A stretch of DNA of 64,000 nt, taken from the NCBI RefSeq assembly GCF_002224125.1, contig NZ_NCSM01000081.1:30359-94358 (forward strand), in the 5' to 3' direction. Both the position numbers and the translations under genes were made by a program. The stretch comes from Streptomyces sp. NBS 14/10. GTDB taxonomy: Bacteria > Actinomycetota > Actinomycetes > Streptomycetales > Streptomycetaceae. The notes beneath the pieces are model-generated. The model saw only the letters and a program-made list of their open reading frames with translations, did no database searches and was not told the DNA's origin. Every line of letters starts with the position of its first letter. Position 1 is the first letter of the stretch. This document shows positions 16,260 through 24,220 of the stretch, piece by piece.

Positions 16260-16892
16260 CTACGCGTCCTGCGCGTTCTCCGGGCGCGGCCACGTACGTC
16301 CCTCGTCCGCCTCCACCTCGCGGTTGAACCGCGTCAGCGCGTCCTCGAACCGCCTCACCTCATCGGGCGTCCAGCCCGCCAGCACCCGCTCCAGCTTCGC
16401 GCGGCGGCGCTCCCGGTCGGCGGCCAGGCGCTCGGCGCCGAGGGTGGTGGCGCGCAGTTTGCGGGCGAGGCCGCCCTTCGGGTCCGGGATGCGTTCGAGC
16501 AGGCCCGCGCGGAGCAGCGCGCCGGTCTGCCGGTTGACGGTCGAGACGTCGAGGCCCAAGGCGTCGGCGAGTTGGCCGATGGACAACGCGCCCTCGGTCT
16601 CCAGGGAGGAGAGGAGGAAGTACGCGGAGCGGTCGAGGCGGGCCTCCCCAGCGCCCGAGCATTGACCGGTCTGGTCGGTCTGGCCGCTCTGGGCGGTCCG
16701 GTCGGTCTGGTCGGTCTGCGTCTGGGCGGTCCGGTCGGTCTGCGTCTGGCCGGTCTGCGTCTGGGCGGTCTGGTCGCCGGGCTGGTTGCCGGATTGGTTG
16801 CCCGGCTGGCCGGCCTGGCCCTTACGGTCCCTCGGCGTCAGCAGATTGCACCTGGCGACCAGCATCAGCTCGCGTTCCAGCTTCTCCAGCAC
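16260..16892 (-). CDS. MarR-family regulator with Gln/Thr-rich insert
   Basis: A 210-residue winged-helix regulator. The core is FLLSSLETEGALSIGQLADALGLDVSTVNRQTGALLRAGLLERIPDPKGGLARKLRATTLG. The start is GTG 16892 with AGGAGG upstream. Residues 25-77 are an unusual low-complexity insert of Gln, Thr, Asp and Gly between the first helix and the winged helix. It is divergent from an efflux-type transporter, and a 35-bp nested palindrome lies between them, so it probably represses both genes. The insert length is likely to vary between strains. Confidence 0.85.
   Translation of the reverse strand: MLEKLERELMLVARCNLLTPRDRKGQAGQPGNQSGNQPGDQTAQTQTGQTQTDRTAQTQTDQTDRTAQSGQTDQTGQCSGAGEARLDRSAYFLLSSLETEGALSIGQLADALGLDVSTVNRQTGALLRAGLLERIPDPKGGLARKLRATTLGAERLAADRERRRAKLERVLAGWTPDEVRRFEDALTRFNREVEADEGRTWPRPENAQDA
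16662..16820 (-). repeat. In-frame minisatellite in MarR gene
   Basis: About 160 bp of degenerate short repeats built on GGTCTG/CGTCTG units (GGTCGGTCTG, GGCGGTCTG and variants), encoding the Gln/Thr/Asp stretch. All units keep the reading frame. Replication slippage is the likely origin. Confidence 0.7.
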
Positions 16893-16928
16893 GCTTCCTC
16901 CTCGTCGCCCAGCCGCTCGTCCCGGGAA

Positions 16929-16963
16929 ATGTGCACGATACACATCGTGTGTAGGATGCACAT
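16929..16963. promoter_or_regulatory. Nested 35-bp palindrome (MarR operator candidate)
   Basis: Two concentric inverted repeats share one centre at 16946: outer arms ATGTGCA (16929-16935) / TGCACAT (16957-16963), inner arms TACACA (16939-16944) / TGTGTA (16948-16953). The site is 37 bases from the MarR start and 78 from the transporter start, ideal for controlling both. Confidence 0.75.
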
Positions 16964-17040
16964 CTCATCATTCCTTATGCCTTTCATATCGAAGGTCATC
17001 CGGTCATTCACCAGCACACCCACCCGGAGGCGGCAGCCGT

Positions 17041-19395
17041 ATGTCCCCGTCAGCTCCAGCAGCCCGCGTCGAGCCCCTGAGCTCGGCGCCGCCCGGCCAG
17101 AAGCAGCTCCCGCGGGAGATGGGCGCCGGCTTCGTGGCCGTGCTCGCGTTCTGCGGTATCGCCGTCTCGGTGATGCAGACGCTGGTCGTTCCGCTGGTGA
17201 CCGAGCTGCCGCAGCTGCTGCACACCTCCAGCTCCAACGCCTCCTGGGTGATCACCGCCACCCTCCTCGCGGGCGCCGTGTCCACCCCGGTCATGGGGCG
17301 GCTCGGCGATATGTTCGGCAAGCGCAGGATGCTGGTGGTGGCCCTCGGGCTGCTGGTCGTCGGCTCGCTGGTGTGTGCCGTCACCTCCGACCTGGTCGTC
17401 ATGGTGATCGGCCGGGCCATCCAGGGCGGCGCGATGGGCGCGATACCGCTCGGCATCAGCATCATGCGCGACGAGCTGCCGCCCAAGAAGCTGGGCTCCG
17501 CGATGGCCCTGATGAGCTCGTCGCTGGGCATCGGCGGCGCGTTCGGCCTCCCGGCCGCCGCGTTCGTCGCCCAGCACACCAACTGGCATGTGCTGTTCTA
17601 CGGCGCCGCCGGGCTCGGTGTGCTCGCGCTCGCCCTCGTGCTCGTCGTCGTCCCCGAGTCGGCCGTACGGACCCCCAGCCGCTTCGACGCCATCGGCGCG
17701 ATCGGACTCTCGGCCGGTCTGGTCTGTCTGCTGCTGCCCATCACCAAGGGCGGCGACTGGGGCTGGTCCAGCGGCACCACCCTCGGGCTGTTCGGCGCGT
17801 CCGCGCTGATCCTGCTGGTCTGGGGGTTCGTGGAGCTGCGGACCGCCGAGCCGCTGGTGGACCTGCGGACCACCGCGCGCCGTCAGGTGCTGCTGACGAA
17901 CCTCGCCTCGATCATGGTCGGGTTCTCCTTCTACGCGATGTCGCTGATCCTCCCCCAGCTGCTGGAGCTGCCGAAGGCCACCGGCTACGGCCTCGGCCAG
18001 TCCATGGTCATGGCGGGTCTGTACGTCGCGCCGATGGGTGTGGCGATGATGCTGGTCTCGCCGCTGTCCGCGCGGATCAACGCCACGAGCGGGCCGAAGG
18101 TCTCGCTGCTCCTGGGTCTGGTCGTGATCGGCGCCACGTACGGCAGCGGCATCGTGATGATGGACCACGTCTGGCAGGTCGTCGTGCTCTCGACCGGCCT
18201 CGGCGTCGGCGTCGGGATCGCGTACTCGGCGATGCCGACCCTGATCATCAGCGCCGTACCGGCCGCCGAGACGGGCGCGGCGAACGGGCTGAACACCCTG
18301 ATGCGGTCCATCGGCATGTCCACCTCCAGCGCGGTGGTCGGGGTGATCCTCGCCCACCAGACCACGAACTTCGGGCGGCTCGCGCTGCCCAACACGGACG
18401 GGTTCAAGATCTCGTTCGCCGTCGCATGCGGGGCCGCCGCCCTGGGTCTGCTGATCACCCTGTTCCTGCCCAACCGACGCCGTACGCCCGTGACGGGCCA
18501 GCCACAGACGGCCCAGGCGCAGGCGGCCCAGGCGTCTGTCGACCAGGCGCCGGCAGACCAGGAAGCCGCCCCGGCCACTGAGCCCGCCCCTGCCGCTGAG
18601 CCCCTTGCCGGCGGCGGCGGTGTCCAGGGCCGGGTGCTCGGGTCCGGCGAGGTCCCGCTGGCTGGTGCCGCCGTCACCCTCATCGACAACACCGGCCGCC
18701 AGCTCGGCCGTACGGTCAGCGGTCCGGACGGCCGGTACTCCCTGGCCGCCCCCGACGCCGGCAGCTTCGTCCTGATCGGCTCGGCCCCTGGCCACCAGCC
18801 GCAGGCGGCCACGCTGCTGCTCTCCGACGCCCCCGTCACCTGCGATGTGCGGCTGGCCGGAGGCGGCGGGCCCACCGGGACCGTACGGACCTTCGGCGGC
18901 GAGCCACTGGCCGGGGCGACGGCCATCGCGATCAGCCCCGACGGTGCGGTCGCCGCCACGGCCACCGCCGACGAGAAGGGCGACTTCACGCTGCCCGAGC
19001 TCACCCCCGGCTCGTACACGCTGACCATCAGCGCCGAGGGCCACCGTCCGCACGCCGCACAGCTGGAGATCACCGGCACCGGGCAGCCCCCGCGGATCGA
19101 CGCCGAGCTGCGGCCCGCGGCCAAGGTCCGCGGCACCGTGCGCGCCCAGGGCGGGCGGCCGGTGGAGGACGCGCGGGTGGCGCTGCTGGACTCGGCGGGC
19201 GATGTCGTCGGGCAGTGTGTGACCGGCGCGGACGGGGCGTTCCACTTCGAGGGGCTGACCGACGAGCACTACACGGTGGTGGCCAGCGGTTACGCACCGG
19301 CGACGATGCCGGTCACGCTCGGTGGCGCCAAGGGCTCCGGGGGTTCCGTGGGCTCCGAGGCGCGGAACGTCGACTTCCTGCTGAGCCACGGCTGA
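17041..19395 (+). CDS. MFS (DHA2-type) drug exporter with C-terminal carboxypeptidase-regulatory-like repeats
   Basis: A 784-residue protein. Residues about 25-480 form a 14-helix major-facilitator domain, with motif A-like GRLGDMFGKRRMLVV and motif C-like ALMSSSLGIGGAFGLPAAAF. After an Ala/Gln linker, residues about 525-784 contain three beta-sandwich repeats of the carboxypeptidase regulatory/CnaB type, each with GxVxxxGGxPLxGAxVxL and DGxYSL or DGAFHF signatures. ATG 17041 follows GGAGG at 10 bases. Divergent MarR control suggests drug or phenolic efflux. The role of the appended soluble domains, which would be cytoplasmic for a 14-helix topology, is unknown. Confidence 0.88.
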   Translation: MSPSAPAARVEPLSSAPPGQKQLPREMGAGFVAVLAFCGIAVSVMQTLVVPLVTELPQLLHTSSSNASWVITATLLAGAVSTPVMGRLGDMFGKRRMLVVALGLLVVGSLVCAVTSDLVVMVIGRAIQGGAMGAIPLGISIMRDELPPKKLGSAMALMSSSLGIGGAFGLPAAAFVAQHTNWHVLFYGAAGLGVLALALVLVVVPESAVRTPSRFDAIGAIGLSAGLVCLLLPITKGGDWGWSSGTTLGLFGASALILLVWGFVELRTAEPLVDLRTTARRQVLLTNLASIMVGFSFYAMSLILPQLLELPKATGYGLGQSMVMAGLYVAPMGVAMMLVSPLSARINATSGPKVSLLLGLVVIGATYGSGIVMMDHVWQVVVLSTGLGVGVGIAYSAMPTLIISAVPAAETGAANGLNTLMRSIGMSTSSAVVGVILAHQTTNFGRLALPNTDGFKISFAVACGAAALGLLITLFLPNRRRTPVTGQPQTAQAQAAQASVDQAPADQEAAPATEPAPAAEPLAGGGGVQGRVLGSGEVPLAGAAVTLIDNTGRQLGRTVSGPDGRYSLAAPDAGSFVLIGSAPGHQPQAATLLLSDAPVTCDVRLAGGGGPTGTVRTFGGEPLAGATAIAISPDGAVAATATADEKGDFTLPELTPGSYTLTISAEGHRPHAAQLEITGTGQPPRIDAELRPAAKVRGTVRAQGGRPVEDARVALLDSAGDVVGQCVTGADGAFHFEGLTDEHYTVVASGYAPATMPVTLGGAKGSGGSVGSEARNVDFLLSHG

Positions 19396-19416
19396 GCCAA
19401 AGCTGAGAGAGCTGGT

Positions 19417-19451
19417 CCTGCTCCGGTGCCAAACCCGGGTACTGGAGCAGG
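19417..19451 (+). terminator. Likely terminator after MFS gene
   Basis: CCTGCTCCGGT (19417-19427) pairs with ACTGGAGCAGG (19441-19451) at 10 of 11 positions around a 13-base loop, 22 bases past the MFS stop and before the convergent gene. No U-tract, as is common in Streptomyces. Confidence 0.55.
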
Positions 19452-19491
19452 GCGAGGGCGCCTACAGCGAGCGCGCGCCCCTGGAATGCTC

Positions 19492-19794
19492 CTATTCCTC
19501 CATGGCGCCCTCCTCGTCCGGAAGGCTCTCCCCCTCCGGAAGGCTCTCCTCCTCCGGAAGGCTCTCCTCCTCCGGAAGGCTCTCCCATGCCTCCCCCCTC
19601 CTGAACAGCTCGTACCCGTCCTCCTCCGCGATCGTCTCCGCCTCGGCGCGGCTGTGGAGGGGGACCTCATAGGTGTGGCTGTTGACCGTCGCGTGGACGC
19701 CTTCGCCGTCGGTGATCGTTTCGATCGCGTGCGTCTCGTAGATGACGCGCCCCGGCTCGGCCGTGCTCCAGACCACGTGCATGCTCACTGCCAT
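19492..19794 (-). CDS. Small hypothetical protein with repetitive acidic tail
   Basis: A 100-residue soluble protein. The first 70 residues have a beta-rich pattern (MHVVWSTAEPGRVIYETHAIETITDGEGVHATV, then TYEVPLHSRAEAETIAEEDGYELFRRG). The C-terminal tail repeats E-S-L-P-E-E four times because of an 18-bp tandem DNA repeat (19517-19588). ATG 19794 follows GGAG by 6 bases. No family recognised; single-gene transcription unit. Confidence 0.6.
   Translation of the reverse strand: MAVSMHVVWSTAEPGRVIYETHAIETITDGEGVHATVNSHTYEVPLHSRAEAETIAEEDGYELFRRGEAWESLPEEESLPEEESLPEGESLPDEEGAMEE
19517..19588 (-). repeat. Four 18-bp tandem repeats
   Basis: Consecutive units TCCGGAAGGCTCTCC(C/T)CC at 19517, 19535, 19553 and 19571, nearly identical, encoding the acidic ESLPEE repeats of the gene at 19492-19794. 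Confidence 0.85.
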
Positions 19795-20024
19795 CGGACA
19801 CTCCGGAAGGACGAGCCCCCTGGTATCAGGGTCTCACCTGCCGACCTGGTCTTCACCGATCTTCCGGCGCGCCACCCGGACCATTGGGGCAGCACCTAGA
19901 CCCTTGGCCGACGCAAGCTCGGAAACAGGGGTCTGTGCAAGGGTATTGACGAAAGGATGTTGACGACGGGCCGGGACCGCACCTTCCCCAGGAACCGGCA
20001 GGGGTAGAGGAAGGAAGCACGACG

Positions 20025-20786
20025 ATGACGAGCATCGCTGCGGATGCCGAGGCGTGGATCAGGCGGTACGAGAAGTCCCCGGACAGCGCGTTACGGCTGG
20101 TGTGCCTGCCGTACGCCGGCGGGTCGGCCAGCTACTTCTTCCCGGTGGCGAAGGCGCTGGCGCCCTCGATCGAGGTGCTCGCCATCCAGTACCCCGGCCG
20201 CCAGGACCGGCACCGTGAGCCCTGCATCGACGACATCGGCAAGCTCGCCGACGCCGTCGTCGGGGCGCTGGAGGGGCTGGACGACAAGCCGCTCGCGCTG
20301 TTCGGCCACAGCATGGGCGCCACGCTGTCGTACGAGGTGGCGCTGCGGCTGGAGAAGCGGAAGGTGATGCCCGTCCGGCTGTTCGTCTCCGGGCGGCGGG
20401 CGCCGTCCCGGGTGCGGGAGGAGTCCGTGCACCAGCGGGACGACGCGGGGGTGCTGGCAGAGCTGCGCATGCTGAACGGCACGAACGGCGAGGTGCTGGA
20501 GAACGAGGAGCTGCTGCGGATGGCGCTCCCGGCGATCCGCGGCGACTACCGGGCCATCGAGTCGTACCGCTGCGAGCCGGGGCGGCGGATCAGCTGCCCG
20601 ATCACCGCGCTGACGGGGGATGCCGACCCGAGGGCGTCGGTCGACGAAGTGCGCGACTGGGAGAAGCACACCACCGCGGAGATGGATCTCACCGTGCTCA
20701 GCGGCGGGCACTTCTTCCTCAATGACCATGTGCCTCAGGTCCTCAAGATCATCTCGGAGCGGCTGCTGCCGGTCACCCGCTCCTGA
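20025..20786 (+). CDS. Type II thioesterase (editing thioesterase)
   Basis: A 253-residue alpha/beta hydrolase of the TEII family, which clears misprimed acyl groups from carrier proteins of polyketide or nonribosomal peptide synthetases. Visible signatures are RLVCLPYAGGSASYF, the nucleophile elbow LFGHSMGATLSYE (Ser near residue 92), TALTGDADPRASVDEV with the acid, and LSGGHFFLNDH with the catalytic His. ATG 20025 follows GGAAGG. No synthase genes are present in the window, so it is an orphan that may serve distant clusters. A 13-bp terminator follows. The leader (19795-20024) has two TTGACG elements but no clear promoter. Confidence 0.9.
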   Translation: MTSIAADAEAWIRRYEKSPDSALRLVCLPYAGGSASYFFPVAKALAPSIEVLAIQYPGRQDRHREPCIDDIGKLADAVVGALEGLDDKPLALFGHSMGATLSYEVALRLEKRKVMPVRLFVSGRRAPSRVREESVHQRDDAGVLAELRMLNGTNGEVLENEELLRMALPAIRGDYRAIESYRCEPGRRISCPITALTGDADPRASVDEVRDWEKHTTAEMDLTVLSGGHFFLNDHVPQVLKIISERLLPVTRS

Positions 20787-20806
20787 GCATGACGATGCCC
20801 AGGTCC

Positions 20807-20836
20807 AGGCCCGGGGCACCGTCGTGCCCCGGGCCT
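20807..20836. terminator. Strong bidirectional terminator
   Basis: A perfect 13-bp stem AGGCCCGGGGCAC / GTGCCCCGGGCCT with loop CGTC, placed between the convergent thioesterase and MFS genes. It should serve both strands. Confidence 0.9.
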
Positions 20837-20841
20837 CCCTT

Positions 20842-22056
20842 TCAGCGCCGATTTGCGACCGCGACATTCACCAGCGCCAGTACCGCGAGCGCGCCGCCGA
20901 ACCACATCACACTCGACACCGCGATCCCGTCCGCCGCCCGCCCGCCGAGCAGCGCGCCCAGGGATATCGCCACGTTGAACACCCCGACGAACAGCGCCGA
21001 GGCCGCCTCCCGCGCCTCCGGCTCCGGCACCGCCTGGAGCACCCACGTCTGCGAGGTGACCGACACCCCTCCGTACGCCAGTCCCCACAGCGTCAGCAGC
21101 ACCGTGGCCCCCGGCGTCGTCCCGCCGGCCACCGGCATCAGCAGCACCGCGGCCGCGAGCAGGGCGAAGATGACCATGAGGGTGCGGCGCGGATCGCGGT
21201 GGGCGGTGACGCCGGCCAGGAAGTTCCCGGCGATGCCCGCCACGCCGTACGCGAGCAGCAGCGTGCTGATCAGCCCCGCCCCGACCGCCGAGCCCTCCTC
21301 CAGCACCGGGCGTACGTAGGTGTACGCGCCGAAGTGGCCGGTCACCAGCAGCAGGGTCGTGATCAGGCCGGTGCGCAGCCGGGCGTTGCGGAACAGGCCG
21401 GGCACCTCGCTCAGCCGGATCGCGCGGTCGGCGGGCAGCGGCGGCAGTGTGACGGCCAGCGCGGCCGCGACCGCCAGCGAGAGCGCCCCCACCACCGCGA
21501 ACGCGGCGCGCCAGTGCACCACATCGCCGATGAGCGTCCCGACCGGCACGCCCACGACCGACGCCACCGCGATGCCGCTGAAGACGACCGACGTGGCGTG
21601 GCCGACGGACTTCTCCGGCACCAGTCTGGCCGCCAGCCCCGCCGCGATGGACCACACGCCGCCGATGCTCACCCCCACCAGAATCCGGGCGAACAGCAGA
21701 ACGGCGAAGCCGGGCGCGAGCGCCGACAGCAGGTTGGCGGCGGCCAGCAGCCCCATCAGGCCGATGAGCAGCAGCCGCCGGTCGAGCCCGCCGACGGTGG
21801 CGGCCAGCAGCGGCGCCGCGACGGCGGCGACGAGGCCGGGCACGGTCATGGCCAGGCCGGCCGTACCGGCCGAGACCCCGAGCGCGGAGCCGACCGAGGT
21901 GAGCAGGCCGACCGGCAGCATCTCGGTGGTGACGACCGCGAAGGTGCCGACCGCCACGGCGGCGACGGCGAGCCAGTTTCCGAGCGGCGAGCGCACGGAT
22001 CCGGCCCCGGACCCGGATTTGCCCGCCGGGGTGGTGAGTTCCGTGGTATTGGACAT
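20842..22056 (-). CDS. MFS transporter (AraJ/SotB-like, 12 helices)
   Basis: A 404-residue major-facilitator protein. Typical elements are FAVVTTEMLPVGLLTSVGSALGVSAGTAGLAMTVPGL in helix 1-2, LFARILVGVSIGGVWSIAAGLAARLVP in helix 4 and GIAVASVVGVPVGTLIGDVVHWRAAF (motif C) in helix 5. This subfamily exports sugars, arabinose-like compounds or drugs. It is the last gene of a minus-strand run from 25817. Its substrate is not predictable. Confidence 0.88.
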   Translation of the reverse strand: MSNTTELTTPAGKSGSGAGSVRSPLGNWLAVAAVAVGTFAVVTTEMLPVGLLTSVGSALGVSAGTAGLAMTVPGLVAAVAAPLLAATVGGLDRRLLLIGLMGLLAAANLLSALAPGFAVLLFARILVGVSIGGVWSIAAGLAARLVPEKSVGHATSVVFSGIAVASVVGVPVGTLIGDVVHWRAAFAVVGALSLAVAAALAVTLPPLPADRAIRLSEVPGLFRNARLRTGLITTLLLVTGHFGAYTYVRPVLEEGSAVGAGLISTLLLAYGVAGIAGNFLAGVTAHRDPRRTLMVIFALLAAAVLLMPVAGGTTPGATVLLTLWGLAYGGVSVTSQTWVLQAVPEPEAREAASALFVGVFNVAISLGALLGGRAADGIAVSSVMWFGGALAVLALVNVAVANRR

Positions 22057-22204
22057 GTCTCAAGCGAACAGCCCGGATCGGCCGGGAACAACGGCGTTTC
22101 CCTCAGGCTTCGATGAGCAGCCCTCGGCCTTCGTTGAGCAGCCCTCGGCCCCCAGCCCCTCTCAACCCCCACTCAACCCCCACTCAGCCCTCAGCCGGGA
22201 ACCG

Positions 22205-22717
22205 TCAGCGCACCTCGCGCCGCATGCAGACCCGCGGCCACCGGTCAAGACCGTGCGCCGCTTCGCTCTGCCGGATCTCCCGGAGTCCGGGGGTCAGTTC
22301 GTCCTCCCCCAGGGTCCGGAACCCGCACCGCGCCGCGTAGTACGGGGCGTTCCACGCCACATCGACGAACGTGGTCAGCGTCAGCGCCGACGCCCCCTCG
22401 GCCGCCGCCCGCCCCGCCGCATGCTCGATCAGCGCCCGGCCCAGGCCGCGCCGCGCGCTGTCGGGGTGCACCGAGACCTGCTCAATATGCATGTTCCCGT
22501 CCACCGGGTCGGTGATCAGATACGCCACGGCCCGGTTCTCGCCGTTCGCCGCGACCCAGGCCCGCCCGGCGCGCTGGTACGTCCCCAGCTCGTCCAGGCT
22601 CAGCGGCTCGTCGTCGGCGATCTCGTCCATGCCGATGTCCCGGAAGCACAGGCCCGCGGCCCGCTCGATGTCCTGTAGGACGGGAAGCTCTTCGATGGTG
22701 CTCAGTCTTATCCGCAC
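22205..22717 (-). CDS. GNAT-family N-acetyltransferase
   Basis: A 170-residue acetyltransferase. The acetyl-CoA site is MHIEQVSVHPDSARRGLGRALIEHAAGRAA (motif A, RxxGxG/A), followed by ALTLTTFVDVAWNAPYYAARCGFRTL (motif B). It transfers acetyl from acetyl-CoA to an unknown amine. I chose GTG 22717 (reading VRIRLSTIEELP, as in relatives). Two further in-frame GTG codons, at 22732 and 22747, arise from the 15-bp tandem repeats upstream, and none of the three has a good ribosome site. Downstream of a MerR/GyrI pair on the same strand. Confidence 0.85.
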   Translation of the reverse strand: MRIRLSTIEELPVLQDIERAAGLCFRDIGMDEIADDEPLSLDELGTYQRAGRAWVAANGENRAVAYLITDPVDGNMHIEQVSVHPDSARRGLGRALIEHAAGRAAAEGASALTLTTFVDVAWNAPYYAARCGFRTLGEDELTPGLREIRQSEAAHGLDRWPRVCMRREVR

Positions 22718-22790
22718 GCGCCCATCATCCACGCGCCCGTCGTCCACGCGACCATCAGCTACGCGACCACCAGCTACGCGCCCGTCAGCT
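22716..22790 (-). repeat. Five 15-bp tandem repeats at a gene junction
   Basis: Units starting ACGCG at 22716, 22731, 22746, 22761 and 22776 (for example ACGCGCCCGTCAGCT), 15 bp each with 1-4 differences. They contain the stop codon of the GyrI-like gene (22785-22787) and three alternative in-frame GTG starts of the acetyltransferase. Confidence 0.8.
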
Positions 22791-23348
22791 ACGCGCCGGG
22801 CGCACCGGCTGCCGCAGAATCGTGTGCATCTTCGCCGGATCGCTCTCGCGGACGTCGGAGAGATAGATCTCGTGGTGCAGCCCTGCCCGCTCCAGGCCCT
22901 GCTCGGTCATGTACTCGTCCAGCAGGGCCAAAGAGACGGGCTCGTCGGCGTAGTGGCCATGGTGGGTCAGCTGCACGCACCGCCCCTCGGTGAAGGTGAC
23001 CAACTGCACCCGGTCCACCGCGAGGCCCGACGGCCGGGCGTCCTCACGCGCCCGGTCGGCCACGGCCGGATCCAGGTCGTCCGGCAGCCGCAGGAACAGG
23101 TGCCAGCGCCACTGGTCGCGCGGCACCTCCAGATACGAGCGCGGGTCCTCGACCCACCAGCGGCCTTCCAGCGGCGAGGGGTGGGGCGAGGGCAGCGCGG
23201 CGGCGACGGCGTACAGGGCCGAGACGCAGATGCCGTACTCCTCCCCGCCCGGTTCGCCCTGCCCGGTCACCCCCAGGCCGTGGACCGGCCCGAACGTCAC
23301 GAGCTCGGGCTTGTCGGCAGCTCTGTACCAAGCGTCCAGGTCGTTCAT
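22785..23348 (-). CDS. GyrI-like small-molecule-binding protein
   Basis: A 187-residue protein resembling the GyrI-like/AraC effector-binding fold: PELVTFGPVHGLGVTGQGEP, then ICVSALYAVAAALPSPHPSP and a final LERAGLHHEIYLSDVRESDPAKMHTILRQPVR. Such domains bind hydrophobic drugs and sometimes hydrolyse cyclopropanoids. ATG 23348 follows GGAGGAGA and overlaps the MerR stop by four bases (ATGA), so it is translationally coupled to a MerR regulator that has its own effector domain. The pair may share a ligand. Confidence 0.75.
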   Translation of the reverse strand: MNDLDAWYRAADKPELVTFGPVHGLGVTGQGEPGGEEYGICVSALYAVAAALPSPHPSPLEGRWWVEDPRSYLEVPRDQWRWHLFLRLPDDLDPAVADRAREDARPSGLAVDRVQLVTFTEGRCVQLTHHGHYADEPVSLALLDEYMTEQGLERAGLHHEIYLSDVRESDPAKMHTILRQPVRPARS

Positions 23349-24178
23349 GGTGTCTCCTCCAGGGGGATCAGCAACTGGGTGACCAGCTGGTCGGGGGCCG
23401 TGACGGCGGGGTCGTTGAGGTAGAGCTCCCGGATGGGCCCGCTGGGCGTATGGCCGCGTTCGACGCACCAGGCCACCAGCGCGTGGCCGGTGAGGGAGAT
23501 CTGGTCGTACGGGCCCGTGTGGGTCGCACAGGCGAACGTGCCGCCGGGGAGCAGGTCCGCCGTGGTGCCCTGCGGCGCCGGGCGGCCCTCCGGGAGCGCG
23601 GCCGTCATGGTGATGGGGATGTACTCGCCCAGGTCGACAGGGAAGAGCCCGACCAGCCGGAGTCCGTCCGCCCCCTCCTCCGGTTTCCCGTGCTCCCCCG
23701 CCGCCAGCAGCGCCAGCAGCCTGCCCACGCACGCCCCCGTGACCCGCCCGATGTCCTCGGGCGAGTCGGCCACATCGCGGACGACGGCCACCCGCTGCGG
23801 CTCCTCCCGCCGCAGGGTCACCTCGGCGGTGGGCAGACCGCCGGCCAGGATGCGCTCCAGGGCGGCGAGGGACCGGCGGCGCCGGGCGAGCTCGTCGTCC
23901 AGCCGGTCGCGTACGTCGCCCAGGACGCGGGCGGGGTCCTGGGTGGAGAGCACGTCCTTGATGGCGGCCAGCGGTACGTCCAGCGAACGCAACAGGCCGA
24001 TGGACATGGCGTCCCGCGCCTGATCCGCGCGGTAGTAGCGGTATCCGGTGTCGGGATCCACCCAGGCGGGTGGCAGCAGGCCGAGTTCGGCGTAGTGGCG
24101 CAGCTGTTTGACGCTGAGCCGTACGAGACGGGCGAACTGGCCGATGGACAGGGGGTCGTCGTTCACGCGCCCCAGCAT
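23345..24178 (-). CDS. MerR-family regulator with GyrI-like effector domain (BmrR-type)
   Basis: A 277-residue transcription activator. The N-terminal MerR helix-turn-helix is LSIGQFARLVRLSVKQLRHYAELGLLPPAWVDPDTGYRYYRADQ, followed by a dimerisation helix (VRDRLDDELARRRRSLAALERILAG), and the C-terminal half is a GyrI-like drug-binding domain ending IRELYLNDPAVTAPDQLVTQLLIPLEE. I use ATG 24178, preceded by GGGAGAGG, rather than GTG 24190. An inverted repeat CTCTCCC (24182-24188) / GGGAGAG (24194-24200) overlaps the ribosome site and may be an attenuator or operator. It probably responds to a lipophilic cation or drug. Confidence 0.88.
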   Translation of the reverse strand: MLGRVNDDPLSIGQFARLVRLSVKQLRHYAELGLLPPAWVDPDTGYRYYRADQARDAMSIGLLRSLDVPLAAIKDVLSTQDPARVLGDVRDRLDDELARRRRSLAALERILAGGLPTAEVTLRREEPQRVAVVRDVADSPEDIGRVTGACVGRLLALLAAGEHGKPEEGADGLRLVGLFPVDLGEYIPITMTAALPEGRPAPQGTTADLLPGGTFACATHTGPYDQISLTGHALVAWCVERGHTPSGPIRELYLNDPAVTAPDQLVTQLLIPLEETP

Positions 24179-24220
24179 GGCCTCTCCCACGGGGGGAGAG
24201 TCCAGCCGCCCGCCCCTCCG

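Noticed and set aside
16662..16820. CRISPR-like short repeats
   Set aside because: Units are under 15 bp, degenerate and contiguous, keep a coding frame and have no spacers or cas genes nearby.
17050..19389. 779-codon open frame on the - strand
   Set aside because: Lies opposite the MFS exporter; no domain or start site; shadow of high-GC third positions.
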